Source: Bacillus sp. OV166
Lineage (GTDB): Bacteria; Bacillota; Bacilli; Bacillales; Cytobacillaceae
Direction of reading: 5' to 3'
DNA length: 64,000 bases
Assembly: GCF_900177675.1 (NCBI RefSeq)
Contig: NZ_FXWM01000002.1
Span: 283,501 to 347,500, forward strand
Shown here: in pieces, positions 33,646 to 43,122 of the stretch
Layout: each line of letters starts with the position of its first letter
Position numbering within the stretch: position 1 is the stretch's first letter
Translations under genes and position numbers: made by a program
The notes under the pieces: generated by a model
Seen by the model: only the letters and a program-made list of their open reading frames with translations
What the model was told of the DNA's origin: nothing
The model's database searches: none

Positions 33646-34542
33646 ATGAAAAAGAAAGTTCTTGCAGCCGTTGGTATAAGCGGGCTGCTAATGGCAGGAG
33701 GTGTGTTATCTGCGTCTGCTGAATCATCAGGTTATGATCTTTTTAAAACAGCAGTTAAGAAAACACACAAAGTTTCTAGTTTTACAGCACATGTTCAAGC
33801 TTCTTTGGAGGATAACGGAAAAGAGGTTTACACAGCCGATTCTCTAAACCTTGTAAATTTAAAGGATGACGCAAGTAGAAGTACAATTAGTATTAATAAT
33901 GGAGGAGGATCTACAAACGTCGATTTTTACTCCAAAGACCATCAGAGTGTTGTCAAAAGCAGCAAGGATGACAACTATTATGTAAAGCAGGAGAAAGAAA
34001 GTAAATCTGAATCCAAGGATGAAGAACAAAATGATGAGCTTTCTCCAGCTATGCAAAAAGACGTGGAGGCAATATTCGATGCGCTAACAAAAAATTATCA
34101 AAATAGTATTACCACTAATGACTTAGGAAATGGAAAAACAGAGCTACAGTTAGACCTAAGTAAAAATCAAATACCAGCAGTCGGTCAAGCGGTAGTTTCC
34201 TTCTTCTTAAAAAATATTGATCAGCAAAAGGAACACATGGATAAACAAGAATTTGGTTCACTTCAGTTTTCTGACTTGAAACCACAACTTCCACTATTAA
34301 AAAATAACATTTCTGTTTCAAGTGTATCTCTTAAAGGACAAGTGGATAATGATCAATATTTAGTAGGTCAGGAAGCGATTATTTCTGTTGCTGGTGATGA
34401 TGTAAATGGAGTGCACCATGATTTAGTTCTTAATCTCACAAGCTCACTAGATAAATTGAATAATTCAGAAGTTACGAACCTTGATTTAAATGGTAAAGCG
34501 GTTGTAAATGTTAAAGATGTTCATGAGGGTAATGAAGATTAA
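33646..34542 (+). CDS. secreted hypothetical protein
   Basis: ATG at 33646, after GGAAGGTGAAAAGC, gives 298 residues; the GTG at 33637 falls in the ribosome site. Signal peptide MKKKVLAAVGISGLLMAGGV ending ASAES, no lipobox. The mature part is rich in Ser, Asp and Asn, with a Lys/Glu/Ser linker (KQEKESKSESKDEEQNDELS) and beta-rich segments (YTADSLNLVNLKDDASRSTI). No family recognised with confidence. It precedes an ABC transporter and two-component system by about 190 bases and could be their sensor or target partner, by position only. Confidence 0.7.
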   Translation: MKKKVLAAVGISGLLMAGGVLSASAESSGYDLFKTAVKKTHKVSSFTAHVQASLEDNGKEVYTADSLNLVNLKDDASRSTISINNGGGSTNVDFYSKDHQSVVKSSKDDNYYVKQEKESKSESKDEEQNDELSPAMQKDVEAIFDALTKNYQNSITTNDLGNGKTELQLDLSKNQIPAVGQAVVSFFLKNIDQQKEHMDKQEFGSLQFSDLKPQLPLLKNNISVSSVSLKGQVDNDQYLVGQEAIISVAGDDVNGVHHDLVLNLTSSLDKLNNSEVTNLDLNGKAVVNVKDVHEGNED

Positions 34543-34728
34543 TAAGGTAAGGCTCATATGATCCCCAAAATGCTAGTTGCATATAACACATGGTTCAAGA
34601 AAGATGCTATTTAATACTTAATGAAGAACTAAAGGCAGGTTTTCTAGCTGTCTTTAGTTCTAAAAAATGAAATAATACTTATCAGAACGAATCAAGATTA
34701 ATATTTTTGGCGTAGAGGAGTGAAAAAT

Positions 34729-35472
34729 GTGCATGTTGTCAATCTACAAAACGTAACAAAGCAATTTAAAAATGGTCGTGGTGTTGATAATGTTAGCTTC
34801 TCTGTTAACCAAGGTGAGATTTTTGGCTTATTAGGTCCTAATGGGGCTGGAAAAACTACGTTAATGAAATGTATTGTGTCATTATGCCGTCCAGACAAAG
34901 GAACGATCCTTATCAACGGATATAATGTCATGGAAAAATTTGAACTAGCCATGAAATCTGTTGGAACACTAATAAGTGGAGTTGAAGCGTTTGATTATTT
35001 AACAGCATATGAGAACCTTCTACTTGCCGCACGATTGTATCCTGATCTAGAAAAAACAAGAGTGGACGAAGTGCTTCGTTGGGTTGGAATGGAAGCTCAT
35101 AAGCAAGAAAAAGTAAAATCCTTCTCAACAGGAATGAAGCAGAGACTTTATTTGGCTGCTGCACTCCTATCAAAACCTTCTTTTGTTATTTTAGATGAGC
35201 CAACAAACGGCCTTGATATTGAAGGGAAGCTTGACTTTCAGCAGCTCATTAGTCGCTTGGCGAAGGAGGAGGGTGTTACATTTATACTATCTACTCATTT
35301 GATAGATGAGGTAGAGCGATTATGTGATCGAATCGCCATTCTTTCAAAAGGCAAAATCATTGGAGAAATAACAAGAAATGAATTAGCTGAAAATCAATCA
35401 TTCGAATCTTATTATATAGACTGTATTCGAAGCGGGAAGGAAGTGAAGAACTTTGCAGAACTTAAGAAATGA
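34729..35472 (+). CDS. ABC transporter ATP-binding protein (BcrA-like)
   Basis: GTG at 34729 lies eight bases after GAGGAG; the GTG at 34720 is inside that site. 247 residues. Walker A GPNGAGKT (36-43), ABC signature SFSTGMKQRL, Walker B FVILDEPTNGLD, and the H-loop STHLIDEV. This is the BcrA/NatA type that drives export with an ABC-2 permease. The permease gene overlaps by 20 bases. Together with the downstream histidine kinase and regulator it resembles peptide-antibiotic (bacitracin, lantibiotic) resistance modules. Confidence 0.93.
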   Translation: MHVVNLQNVTKQFKNGRGVDNVSFSVNQGEIFGLLGPNGAGKTTLMKCIVSLCRPDKGTILINGYNVMEKFELAMKSVGTLISGVEAFDYLTAYENLLLAARLYPDLEKTRVDEVLRWVGMEAHKQEKVKSFSTGMKQRLYLAAALLSKPSFVILDEPTNGLDIEGKLDFQQLISRLAKEEGVTFILSTHLIDEVERLCDRIAILSKGKIIGEITRNELAENQSFESYYIDCIRSGKEVKNFAELKK

Positions 35473-36187
35473 ATTGATAAAATTAATTCGTAAAAGGTCA
35501 ACTATTGTACTCCTTGGCTTGACTGCATTAATTCCGTTACTAACTGGTCCTTTAGTTCAAATGCTACAAAACAGGTTCGGCTTCACTGCGTTTGATGGGG
35601 AGAGTTTTCCTCTCGCGATTTTAAGCTTAGCGTTGACATTTTATTTGCCGTTATTGCTCGCTTTAGGTATAAGTGATATGTTCGCAGGAGAACAAGAGCA
35701 AAAAAATCTTTCTTTTCTTCTAGTTCGTCCAATCTCAAGATTCACTATTTTCGGCTCGAAAATTCTTTGCACAGGCATTTATTTATTCGTCCTATTGATG
35801 ATTATCTGTATTACATCCCTTATCACTGGAGCGATATGGTTAGAAAACTTTACAATTCAAGGTCTGATGCTTGGGATAGCTGCTTTTATCTTGTCCTGGT
35901 TCCCTTTAATGGCAATTGGAGTTTTGTTCGTTTTCCTTAATCAATGGTTCGGCTCAAGTAGTAAGGCTTTAACATTCTCTATTCTTCTTTATTTAGTAAT
36001 GGTTGTTTTAACTTATCTCTTTCCAACCGTTGCTCAATGGCTGCCGGCATATGATAATAACTGGTATCAAAGATGGATGAATAGTGGGTTTAATTTGGTG
36101 AGCATGGGGAGGAGCATCTACTTACTATCATGGTGTGCCATGTTCTTTACACTTGGATTTTATAAGTTCAATCAGAAAGAATTTTAA
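35453..36187 (+). CDS. ABC-2 type permease
   Basis: 244 residues from TTG at 35453, overlapping the ATPase gene. Six hydrophobic segments: about 16-34, 57-80, 104-127, 134-158, 170-190 and 219-236. LGISDMFAGEQEQKNLSFLL and RPISRFTIFGSKI are typical of ABC-2 permeases. It forms the membrane channel for the upstream ATPase. The substrate is unknown; an antimicrobial or lipid is suggested by context. Confidence 0.88.
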   Translation: MQNLRNELIKLIRKRSTIVLLGLTALIPLLTGPLVQMLQNRFGFTAFDGESFPLAILSLALTFYLPLLLALGISDMFAGEQEQKNLSFLLVRPISRFTIFGSKILCTGIYLFVLLMIICITSLITGAIWLENFTIQGLMLGIAAFILSWFPLMAIGVLFVFLNQWFGSSSKALTFSILLYLVMVVLTYLFPTVAQWLPAYDNNWYQRWMNSGFNLVSMGRSIYLLSWCAMFFTLGFYKFNQKEF

Positions 36188-36207
36188 TATAGAAAGCAGT
36201 GGATTAG

Positions 36208-37686
36208 ATGTCAATTCGGTTTAGACTCTTATTATCTTATCTAGCAATGGTCCTTGTTCCTATAATATTTGTGGTTTTATCCACTTTACTAGTGGCCTTG
36301 CTATTTCGGGGAGATATTAAAGAGCTAAAAAACATCTATCTTCCACCTGAGCACCAACATCGGCTATCTGAAAAAGATCAGTTATTTATTGATTTACACA
36401 GGGAATCTTTAAAAAATTCAGGCCATTTCATGAATAATACTTATTTAGAAAAGATTAACAATCAATTATCAAAATTTGATGGAACAGCGTTACTGGTTAG
36501 AAAAGAGAATAAAATCATTTACCGATCGCCCACTATAAAGGGTTTGGAAAAAGATGATCTTCCTTCTTTTGGAATTAATGGTGATGTGGATCCTGTCGAA
36601 GAGTTTGATCATCAATTTGTAACGATTAAAAAATTGGACTTTTTCTTTCCAGACAATTCTGAGGGCTCGTTATTTCTCATATCGGATGCCAACAGTATCG
36701 CAAAGTTTGTTCGTTCATCATTTCCCATCATATTTTTCGGATTAATCATGATTTTAATTGTAACCAACGGTTTGTTAACTTTTTATGTTTCTAGGAGTAT
36801 CATCCGTCCGATTAGAGAGTTACAGAAGGCGGCAAAACAAATGAAAGAAGGCGATCTCAATAATCCGATCGAGGTCCATTCAAAGGATGAATTGGGACAG
36901 CTTGCACAAGGGTTTGAGGAAATGCGGATACGCTTGAAGGAATCAATCGAAAGGCAACTAGCTTATGAAGAGAATCGTAAAGAATTAATAGCAAATATTT
37001 CACATGATCTTAAAACACCCATCACCACAATAAAAGGCTATGTCGAAGGAATACGGGACGGGGTAGCAAATAGTCCAGAAAGAATGGAACGGTATGTTCA
37101 GACTATTTATGCGAAATCAATTGATCTAGATCACATGATTGATGAACTGTTCTTATATTCTAAATTAGACTTACAGCGGCTTCCATTTAATTTTGAGAGG
37201 ATTACTTTTGATGATTATTTAGTGGACTTTGTTGATGAAATGCGGTTTGATTTAGAGAAAAAGATGGTAAAAATTCATCTGGATATTGAAAAAGACGGGA
37301 ATTATCTTGTCATGGTTGACCGTGAGCATCTGAAACGAGTGATTACTAATATTGTTGATAATTCCTTGAAATATATTGATAAAGATCACAAGATTCTCAG
37401 CTTTCATCTTTCAACAGTTGACTCACAAATTCTTTTCAGTATGAACGATAACGGACCTGGAATTGAAGAAAAAAATCTTCCATTAATCTTTGAACGGTTT
37501 TATCGTGCTGATTTAGCAAGAGGAACAGAAAAAGGTGGAAGTGGTCTTGGTCTCTCGATTGCAAAAAGAATCATCGAAGAACACCATGGAGCCATTTGGG
37601 CAGAAAGCTTAAAAGGGCAAGGAACAACGATATTCATTAAATTGAAAAAAATAGGTGATCATAGTGAAGAAGATTCTAATTATTGA
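36208..37686 (+). CDS. sensor histidine kinase
   Basis: 492 residues. Membrane helix 1 at 8-33, an extracytoplasmic sensor of about 140 residues, helix 2 at 172-194, then a HAMP domain (195-247). HisKA with phospho-acceptor H266 (NISHDLKTPITT), then the ATPase boxes: N (NIVDNSLKYI, 381-390), G1 (DNGPGIE, 414-420) and G2 (GGSGLGLS, 443-450). Its 3' end overlaps the response-regulator gene by 23 bases, so the pair is made together. It follows the ABC genes by 20 bases in one operon, and probably senses the ABC substrate or envelope stress. Confidence 0.93.
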   Translation: MSIRFRLLLSYLAMVLVPIIFVVLSTLLVALLFRGDIKELKNIYLPPEHQHRLSEKDQLFIDLHRESLKNSGHFMNNTYLEKINNQLSKFDGTALLVRKENKIIYRSPTIKGLEKDDLPSFGINGDVDPVEEFDHQFVTIKKLDFFFPDNSEGSLFLISDANSIAKFVRSSFPIIFFGLIMILIVTNGLLTFYVSRSIIRPIRELQKAAKQMKEGDLNNPIEVHSKDELGQLAQGFEEMRIRLKESIERQLAYEENRKELIANISHDLKTPITTIKGYVEGIRDGVANSPERMERYVQTIYAKSIDLDHMIDELFLYSKLDLQRLPFNFERITFDDYLVDFVDEMRFDLEKKMVKIHLDIEKDGNYLVMVDREHLKRVITNIVDNSLKYIDKDHKILSFHLSTVDSQILFSMNDNGPGIEEKNLPLIFERFYRADLARGTEKGGSGLGLSIAKRIIEEHHGAIWAESLKGQGTTIFIKLKKIGDHSEEDSNY

Positions 37687-38350
37687 AGATGATAAGAGTA
37701 TTGCAGAATTAGAACGTGATTATTTAGAAATAGAAGGATTTTCAGTAGAAATTGCCTTAACAGGGGACGATGGTCTAACTAAAGCTTTAGATGAAGAAAC
37801 TGAATTAGTCTTACTTGATTTAATGCTGCCAGGTATGAATGGTTTTCAAATTTGCAAAGCGATTCGGATCGAAAAGGATATTCCAGTTCTGATGGTTTCA
37901 GCCAAGAAAGAGGATATTGACAAAATCCGTGGGCTCGGCTTGGGTGCAGATGATTATATTGTAAAGCCCTTTAGCCCAAGTGAGTTAGTTGCCAGAGTTA
38001 AGGCCCATCTTGCCCGTTATGATCGGTTAATTGGCAAAGAAGTTCAAAATGATGGAATTGTGATTCGCGGTCTTCGAATTGATAAGGCTTCGAGAAGGGT
38101 ATTTGTCAATAATCACGAAGTGATTTTTACGGCAAAGGAGTTTGATTTATTAACTTTTTTGTCGCTCCATCCTAATCATGTCTTTAAAAAAGAAGAGTTA
38201 TTTGAACGTCTATGGGGCTTTGATTCATTAGGTGACATCTCGACCGTCACCGTTCACATCCGAAAAATTCGTGAGAAAATGGAAGTCGATCCTTCAAATC
38301 CTCAATATATTGAAACTGTTTGGGGCGCCGGGTACCGATTCAAAGAATGA
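37664..38350 (+). CDS. OmpR-family response regulator
   Basis: GTG at 37664, after AGGTGATCATA, gives 228 residues; the ORF extends to GTG 37655. The receiver domain has the acidic pair in ILIIEDD, the phospho-acceptor D52 (VLLDLMLPG) and the conserved Lys in DYIVKPFSP. The C-terminal winged helix (VFTAKEFDLLTFLSLHP-type to VWGAGYRFKE) binds DNA. It is paired with the kinase upstream, whose gene it overlaps, and probably controls the ABC genes and DedA. Confidence 0.93.
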   Translation: MKKILIIEDDKSIAELERDYLEIEGFSVEIALTGDDGLTKALDEETELVLLDLMLPGMNGFQICKAIRIEKDIPVLMVSAKKEDIDKIRGLGLGADDYIVKPFSPSELVARVKAHLARYDRLIGKEVQNDGIVIRGLRIDKASRRVFVNNHEVIFTAKEFDLLTFLSLHPNHVFKKEELFERLWGFDSLGDISTVTVHIRKIREKMEVDPSNPQYIETVWGAGYRFKE

Positions 38351-38426
38351 TTGGAAATGTAGATTAAAATTAATTAAAAAGAAATTCATCAATGGTTTAA
38401 CAAATATTTTCTAAGGCAGGGATTAT

Positions 38427-39035
38427 ATGTCACATTTTGTTCAGTCCGTATTTGATATCCTTTCAAGCTTGGGGTATTTAGGGATTGCCCTTGGCTTAAT
38501 GGTCGAAGTAATCCCAAGTGAAATTGTATTAGCATATGGAGGCTACTTGATTTCGATAGGGGATATTTCGTTCCCAGGAGCAGTGATTGCAGGTACTATT
38601 GGTGGAATTATTGCCCAATGGTTTTTGTATTGGTTAGGTCGTTACGGGGGCAGACCATTTTTGAATAAATACGGAAAATATATATTAATTCGCCCGCATC
38701 ATGTTGATGTTGCAGAGCAATGGTTTAGGAAGTACGGTACAGGTGTTATTTTTACCGCACGGTTCATTCCTGTTGTAAGGCATGCCATTTCCATTCCTGC
38801 TGGTATCGCAAAGATGTCCTTTGTGAAATTTACCACCTATACGATTCTTGCCATTATTCCTTGGTCCATCCTATTTCTTTATTTAGGAATGACTTTAGGT
38901 ACGAAATGGGAACTTATTAACCAGGCAGCAAAACCATTTTTAACACCAGCAATTATTATCGCTGTTGTTGTTACTCTCGGTTATCTATTTTTTAAATGGA
39001 AAAATAAGAAGAATGAAGTTATTAGAAGTAAATAA
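38427..39035 (+). CDS. DedA-family membrane protein (copy 2)
   Basis: 202 residues with DedA hallmarks: VEVIPSEIVLAYGGYLISIG, GTIGGIIAQWFLYWLGRYGG and FTARFIPVVRHAISIPAGIA. It lies 77 bases after the response regulator on the same strand, so may belong to the same operon. DedA members of this YngC-like type are implicated in undecaprenyl-phosphate recycling and in resistance to envelope-active agents, which fits the ABC/two-component context. Confidence 0.92.
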   Translation: MSHFVQSVFDILSSLGYLGIALGLMVEVIPSEIVLAYGGYLISIGDISFPGAVIAGTIGGIIAQWFLYWLGRYGGRPFLNKYGKYILIRPHHVDVAEQWFRKYGTGVIFTARFIPVVRHAISIPAGIAKMSFVKFTTYTILAIIPWSILFLYLGMTLGTKWELINQAAKPFLTPAIIIAVVVTLGYLFFKWKNKKNEVIRSK

Positions 39036-39070
39036 TAAGGGAATATTTTAGGGATATCATCTTTTTAATA

Positions 39071-39181
39071 GAGTTTTATGAAAGAGCTAAAAGTAATCTA
39101 TGGCAGAAAACGAATTTTGGGCAAAAGCGAATTGTGTTTCCAGAAAAGGATACCACCTTATTGTACACTGAATCAAAATAA
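39071..39181 (+). pseudogene. unassigned coding fragment
   Basis: An open frame reads EFYERAKSNLWQKTNFGQKR then IVFPEKDTTLLYTESK and a stop, without a start codon. It looks like the 3' end of a lost gene. No family recognised. Confidence 0.3.
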
Positions 39182-39266
39182 AAAGGAAAATAAGGAGAAT
39201 TCATAAATAGGATATTCAGGGAATAAACAAAATAATAATGGGCAAAGCCTATCCAAAGTCCGGCAG

Positions 39267-40019
39267 ATGTTGAACAAGGTTCCAGAAGTCACAATCTTCT
39301 TCTGGATCATCAAAATTTTGGCAACCACGGTGGGCGAGACGGCAGCAGATTTTCTGAAGGATAACTTGAACTTGGGATTTGACCAACACCACCTATGTCA
39401 TGGCTGGCCTCTTACTCATCACGCTGTTCTCCCAGTTTAGGTTGAGGAAGTACGTGCCAAGGATCTACTGACTCGCGGTCGTGCTGATCAGTGTTGTCGG
39501 CACGCTAGTCACTGATAACCTAGTGGACAATTTCGGGGTAGCTTTAGAAACAACCACCATCATCTTCACCCTTGCCATGCTGGCGACCTTTGCGGCTTGG
39601 TACGCGAGTGAAAAGACCTTATCCATTCACTCGATTTATACAACCAAGCGGGAGTCCTTCTACTGGTTGGCCATCCTGTTCACCTTCGCCTTGGGCACTG
39701 CTGCCGGTGATCTTATTGCAGAGGGTCTTAACATGGGTTACTGGAAGTCAGCGCTAATGTTTGCTATAGTGATTGGATTGGTGGCCCTTGCGCACTACCA
39801 ATTCAAGCTGAATACAGTGCTGTCCTTCTGGATTGCATATATCTTGACCCGTCCATTCGGCGCCTCTCTTGGCGACTTCCTGTCACAGCCTCGAAATAAC
39901 GGTGGTCTCGGTCTGGGGACGGTGGGAACCAGCGCAATTTTCCTCATAACAATTTTTGTCTTGGTTATCTACCTAACCAAGACAACAATAGACTCCCCAA
40001 GCACAACAGTTGAGGTGTA
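39267..40019 (+). pseudogene. DUF347/COG4705 membrane protein (copy 2), frameshift plus nonsense codon
   Basis: MLNKVPEVTIFFWIIKILAT and GETAADFL begin the first DUF347 repeat. A shift near 39378 moves the frame to TNTTYVMAGLLLITLFSQFR, and a TGA at 39469 replaces the Trp of YW in relatives (RIY-stop-LAVVLISVVGTLVTDN). The rest is intact to 40019, ending without the helical modules of copy 1. Clearly higher in G+C than its surroundings, so it is not a recent duplicate of the gene at 24772 but a separately acquired homologue. Confidence 0.85.
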
Positions 40020-40044
40020 GAACCTGGATACGCGTTATAAAATA

Positions 40045-40129
40045 GGGTCAGACCCTTTGCTCAATCAAAATATACAGTTAATCAGAACTATTACTGTACA
40101 TGTTTGATTAAGAGGTCTGGCCTCTTTTT
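40045..40129 (+). terminator. long hairpin with T-run
   Basis: The arms GGTCAGACC...TCAATCAAA and TTTGATTAAGAGGTCTGGCC enclose an inner ACAGTTA/TACTGTA pairing and are followed by TCTTTTT. Confidence 0.65.
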
Positions 40130-40254
40130 GTGGCTTTCATTGTAAGGGATACATCACCATAAACGATTAGCTCTAAGTATTTTTTTGTTTTACCTAGGTA
40201 CTTTATGATAAGTTTTTATAGGAAAAGAAAATATAATTAGGAAAGGTTCGTGAA

Positions 40255-40917
40255 ATGAATCTGAAATTTCATTTATTTATCGCTTTCACCATAAGTTTAG
40301 TCTGCGTCCTCGGGTTCAGTTTTGTAACATTGTTAATAAGTGACCATAAAATTATCGATTTTGATAGCGATGTAATAGCAGTTATTCAAGGACTTGAATC
40401 TCCATTTTTAACCAAAGTGATGAAATTTTTCACCTTTATTGGTTCTTCGCTAGTTGTGATCATTCTTAGTCTTTTGCTAATGTTTTTCCTCTATAAAGTA
40501 TTACATCATCGATTAGAATTAATATTGTTCATTTCTGCGATTATCGGCTCAGCAGTTTTAAACCAAATTTTGAAACAGATTTTTCACCGTGTTCGTCCAA
40601 ATTTCCATCGACTAATCGATATTGGAGGGTACAGTTACCCAAGTGGACACGCAATGAATGCCTTTACAGTTTACGTCATAATTTCGTTCTTACTTTGGCG
40701 ACACATTGACAAAAAGTGGGGAAGAAGTCTGTTGATTTTCTTTAGTGTCATCATGATTTTAGCAATTGGAATAAGTCGTATTTATTTAGGTGTACATTAT
40801 CCTAGTGATATAATTGCAGAATATTTAGCGAGCGGATTCTGGTTAACGGTTGCCATTTGGTTTTTCCAATTTTATAAAGAAAAAAGTTATAATAAGAAAT
40901 ACAAACAAGAACAATAA
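40255..40917 (+). CDS. PAP2-family lipid phosphatase (copy 2)
   Basis: 220 residues. Motifs KQIFHRVRP, PSGHAMNAF and SRIYLGVHYPSD and six membrane segments, as in the gene at 27908, with which it is nearly colinear throughout. The differences are scattered (SDYKILHF versus SDHKIIDF), so the duplication is not recent. Likely an undecaprenyl-pyrophosphate or phospholipid phosphatase. ATG at 40255 with AGGAAAGG upstream. Confidence 0.92.
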   Translation: MNLKFHLFIAFTISLVCVLGFSFVTLLISDHKIIDFDSDVIAVIQGLESPFLTKVMKFFTFIGSSLVVIILSLLLMFFLYKVLHHRLELILFISAIIGSAVLNQILKQIFHRVRPNFHRLIDIGGYSYPSGHAMNAFTVYVIISFLLWRHIDKKWGRSLLIFFSVIMILAIGISRIYLGVHYPSDIIAEYLASGFWLTVAIWFFQFYKEKSYNKKYKQEQ

Positions 40918-40948
40918 TGGTAAATATATATTTGAACTTGTAAAATAA

Positions 40949-40990
40949 AAAGGCGAAAACCTCTGTAAAATGGTTTTGGCCTTTTTTTTT
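40949..40990. terminator. terminator after PAP2 copy 2
   Basis: AAAAGGCGAAAACC and GGTTTTGGCCTTTTTTTTT. Confidence 0.8.
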
Positions 40991-41012
40991 AATTAAAACT
41001 AAAGGAGCTATC

Positions 41013-42134
41013 TCAATTTGAACCGTTGAACAATTTGATATTTGTACGATTATTTAAGAATCGAAAAATAGGAGGCAATATGGTAATAATGCTAATTAAT
41101 CTAAATGATTGAACGGTAACAACAAAAGTAGTGTTGGCATGGAGGGCAATAGCCGTTGTTGCCATCTCAGCTACCCCTCCTGGAGCAAAGGCAAGCATGC
41201 AGGTTACAAGAGAAATATGTGTCATTTCAGATATTAGAAAAGAGAAAAGCAACATAGAAACAATTAGGCAAAGAGAAGTAATCAGACTAACAATAATTGT
41301 TTGTCCTAATCCTTTGAACATAGCAAAATTCACACGCGAACCAATATTAGTGCCAATTAGAACTTGGGCGCAGATAATGATTTCTTGTGGCCAGTAAGAG
41401 GAGCCAACAAGGTCACCAATAAAAAGAGGGCAAATTAAATGAACAATTCCTGAACCAAGCATGCTACCGACAAGCCAGGGGGCAGGCATTTTAATTCTTT
41501 TTCCTACCTTAGCACCAACGCATGCTCCTATAATTAGAATTCCTGTATAAATCAAGGCATTAGAAGAAAGAGGATCTTGGGTACTTTTTATGGCAATCAT
41601 GACAGAGGGGGAATTAATTACTCCAGATAAAAGGGGTATGAAACTTACGACAAGTAACACCCGTATTGTTTGAATAATACTCACGATAAAGGCATTGGCA
41701 CCAACTTCATCAGCAATTGTTGGCATAGCGGAAATGCCGCCCGGGGTCGTACCAAAAAGACTGGTCATCATATTTACGCTACTAAACCGCCATAACATGA
41801 TCCCTGAGAGTATTGCCATGGCAATGGAAGCAATTAGCATGATAATAATAATTAAGAAATAATCTTCCATTGTATCCATTATTGATAAATTGAAGTTTTG
41901 GCCTAATTGAATACCTAAAATCAATTGGCCGATTTGGGGCCAAATTGGGTTTAATCCATTTTTCACACTTTGGAATTTTAACTCTTTCAAACGCAAACTG
42001 GATAGGACGCTTGCTAGAAATAAACTTCCCAACATCCAAGCCATGGGAATACCAGAATAAGATAGAGCAATGCCACCCAGCGCACTGAGCAGAATAAAGA
42101 GAAAGTTTTGTTTTAATGTTTGTAGTTTTTGCAT
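41013..42134 (-). CDS. AbrB-type membrane protein (duplicated-domain family)
   Basis: 373 residues, about ten membrane segments in two homologous halves: GGIALSYSGIPMAWMLGSLF in the first and KMPAPWLVGSMLGSGIVHLI in the second, each followed by GQLILGIQLG- and QVLIGTNIGS-type helices. TTPGGISAMPTIADEVGA and APGGVAEMATTAIALHAN are the paired signatures. This family is often misnamed ammonia monooxygenase or AbrB regulator; its transport function is unproven. ATG at 42134. It stands alone, ending toward PAP2 copy 2. Confidence 0.88.
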   Translation of the reverse strand: MQKLQTLKQNFLFILLSALGGIALSYSGIPMAWMLGSLFLASVLSSLRLKELKFQSVKNGLNPIWPQIGQLILGIQLGQNFNLSIMDTMEDYFLIIIIMLIASIAMAILSGIMLWRFSSVNMMTSLFGTTPGGISAMPTIADEVGANAFIVSIIQTIRVLLVVSFIPLLSGVINSPSVMIAIKSTQDPLSSNALIYTGILIIGACVGAKVGKRIKMPAPWLVGSMLGSGIVHLICPLFIGDLVGSSYWPQEIIICAQVLIGTNIGSRVNFAMFKGLGQTIIVSLITSLCLIVSMLLFSFLISEMTHISLVTCMLAFAPGGVAEMATTAIALHANTTFVVTVQSFRLISIITILPPIFRFLNNRTNIKLFNGSN

Positions 42135-42224
42135 GATGGATTATCTCATCCTTTTGTTGTATTCACTAATTGTTTAATATTGCCAAAATAATGTTATGTT
42201 AGTCAAAATAAATGAAAGTAAAAA

Positions 42225-42260
42225 AAGCCAGTCCCCAAAAATATTGGGGACTGGCTTACC
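42225..42260 (-). terminator. terminator of uppP
   Basis: AAGCCAGTCCCC and GGGGACTGGCTT, with a T-run on the minus strand. Confidence 0.85.
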
Positions 42261-42324
42261 TCGTACACCGAGTTTGCTATTCGAATGGATTCCTACCTCA
42301 TGTGGTTAAGAGCAATCAACATTC

Positions 42325-43122
42325 CTAAAGAATTACAAATACATAGAATAGGGCGGCCAACACTATTCGGTAATAGGCAAAAATTGTTAGGCCGATTTTT
42401 TCTATTAATTTCAGGAACACGACTGCTACAAACATTGCTACAACAAATGCAGTGATAAAACCGATAGCGAACAAGGGTATGTCGCTTGTATGTAAAAAAT
42501 GCAAACTCTTAATAAAATCCAAACCTGTTGCACCAACCATAATAGGAAGTGCAATTAAAAAGGAAAATTCGGCTGCCGTTTTATGATTTGCTCCAGCTAG
42601 TAATCCACCTGATATTGTGGATCCTGCACGAGAAAAACCAGGGATTACAGCTAAACATTGAAATAGTCCAATGGTTAAAGCTTGTTTGTAGCTCAATTCA
42701 TCAACAGTGTTAGAAGTGAAATTTCCATGTTTTTTTTCTGCAAAAATCATCAAAATTGCTCCCGCAACAAGGCTGATAACTACAACCTTGGGTGAAAAAA
42801 GTTGAGTTTTAATAAAGTCATGTAACAATAGCCCTGCAAATGCAGCAGGTATTACCCCTAATATAATATGTATGGCATCTAATTTCTTTTCTGGTTTTCG
42901 AATCGTTCTGAAATTTAATAGAGAAAGGTATCTTTTCCAATATAACACTAAAATAGCAAGCATAGAACCAAGTTGTATAATTACCTCAAAGGTATTCGCC
43001 TTTTGCCCTTTAAAACCTAACAAACTACCCACTAAAATCAAGTGACCTGTAGATGATACAGGTAAAAATTCTGTTAATCCCTCTACGATTCCCAATATAA
43101 AGGCGATGATATGATCGTTCAT
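42325..43122 (-). CDS. uppP: undecaprenyl-diphosphatase UppP (BacA)
   Basis: ATG at 43122, after AGGGAAGAAGG, gives 265 residues. Active-site motifs: EGLTEFLPVSSTGHL near the N-terminus and PGFSRAGSTISGGLLAG in the middle, with about eight membrane segments. It removes a phosphate from undecaprenyl pyrophosphate, supplying the lipid carrier for peptidoglycan and teichoic acid and giving bacitracin tolerance. Most Bacillaceae have a chromosomal copy, so this may be an extra one. Context: two PAP2 and two DedA genes lie within 20 kb. Confidence 0.93.
   Translation of the reverse strand: MNDHIIAFILGIVEGLTEFLPVSSTGHLILVGSLLGFKGQKANTFEVIIQLGSMLAILVLYWKRYLSLLNFRTIRKPEKKLDAIHIILGVIPAAFAGLLLHDFIKTQLFSPKVVVISLVAGAILMIFAEKKHGNFTSNTVDELSYKQALTIGLFQCLAVIPGFSRAGSTISGGLLAGANHKTAAEFSFLIALPIMVGATGLDFIKSLHFLHTSDIPLFAIGFITAFVVAMFVAVVFLKLIEKIGLTIFAYYRIVLAALFYVFVIL

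Noticed and set aside
41013..42134. Reading the AbrB-type gene as an ammonia monooxygenase, as it is sometimes labelled
   Set aside because: It has only the duplicated membrane domain and no monooxygenase features; a link to the amine genes by name alone would be false.
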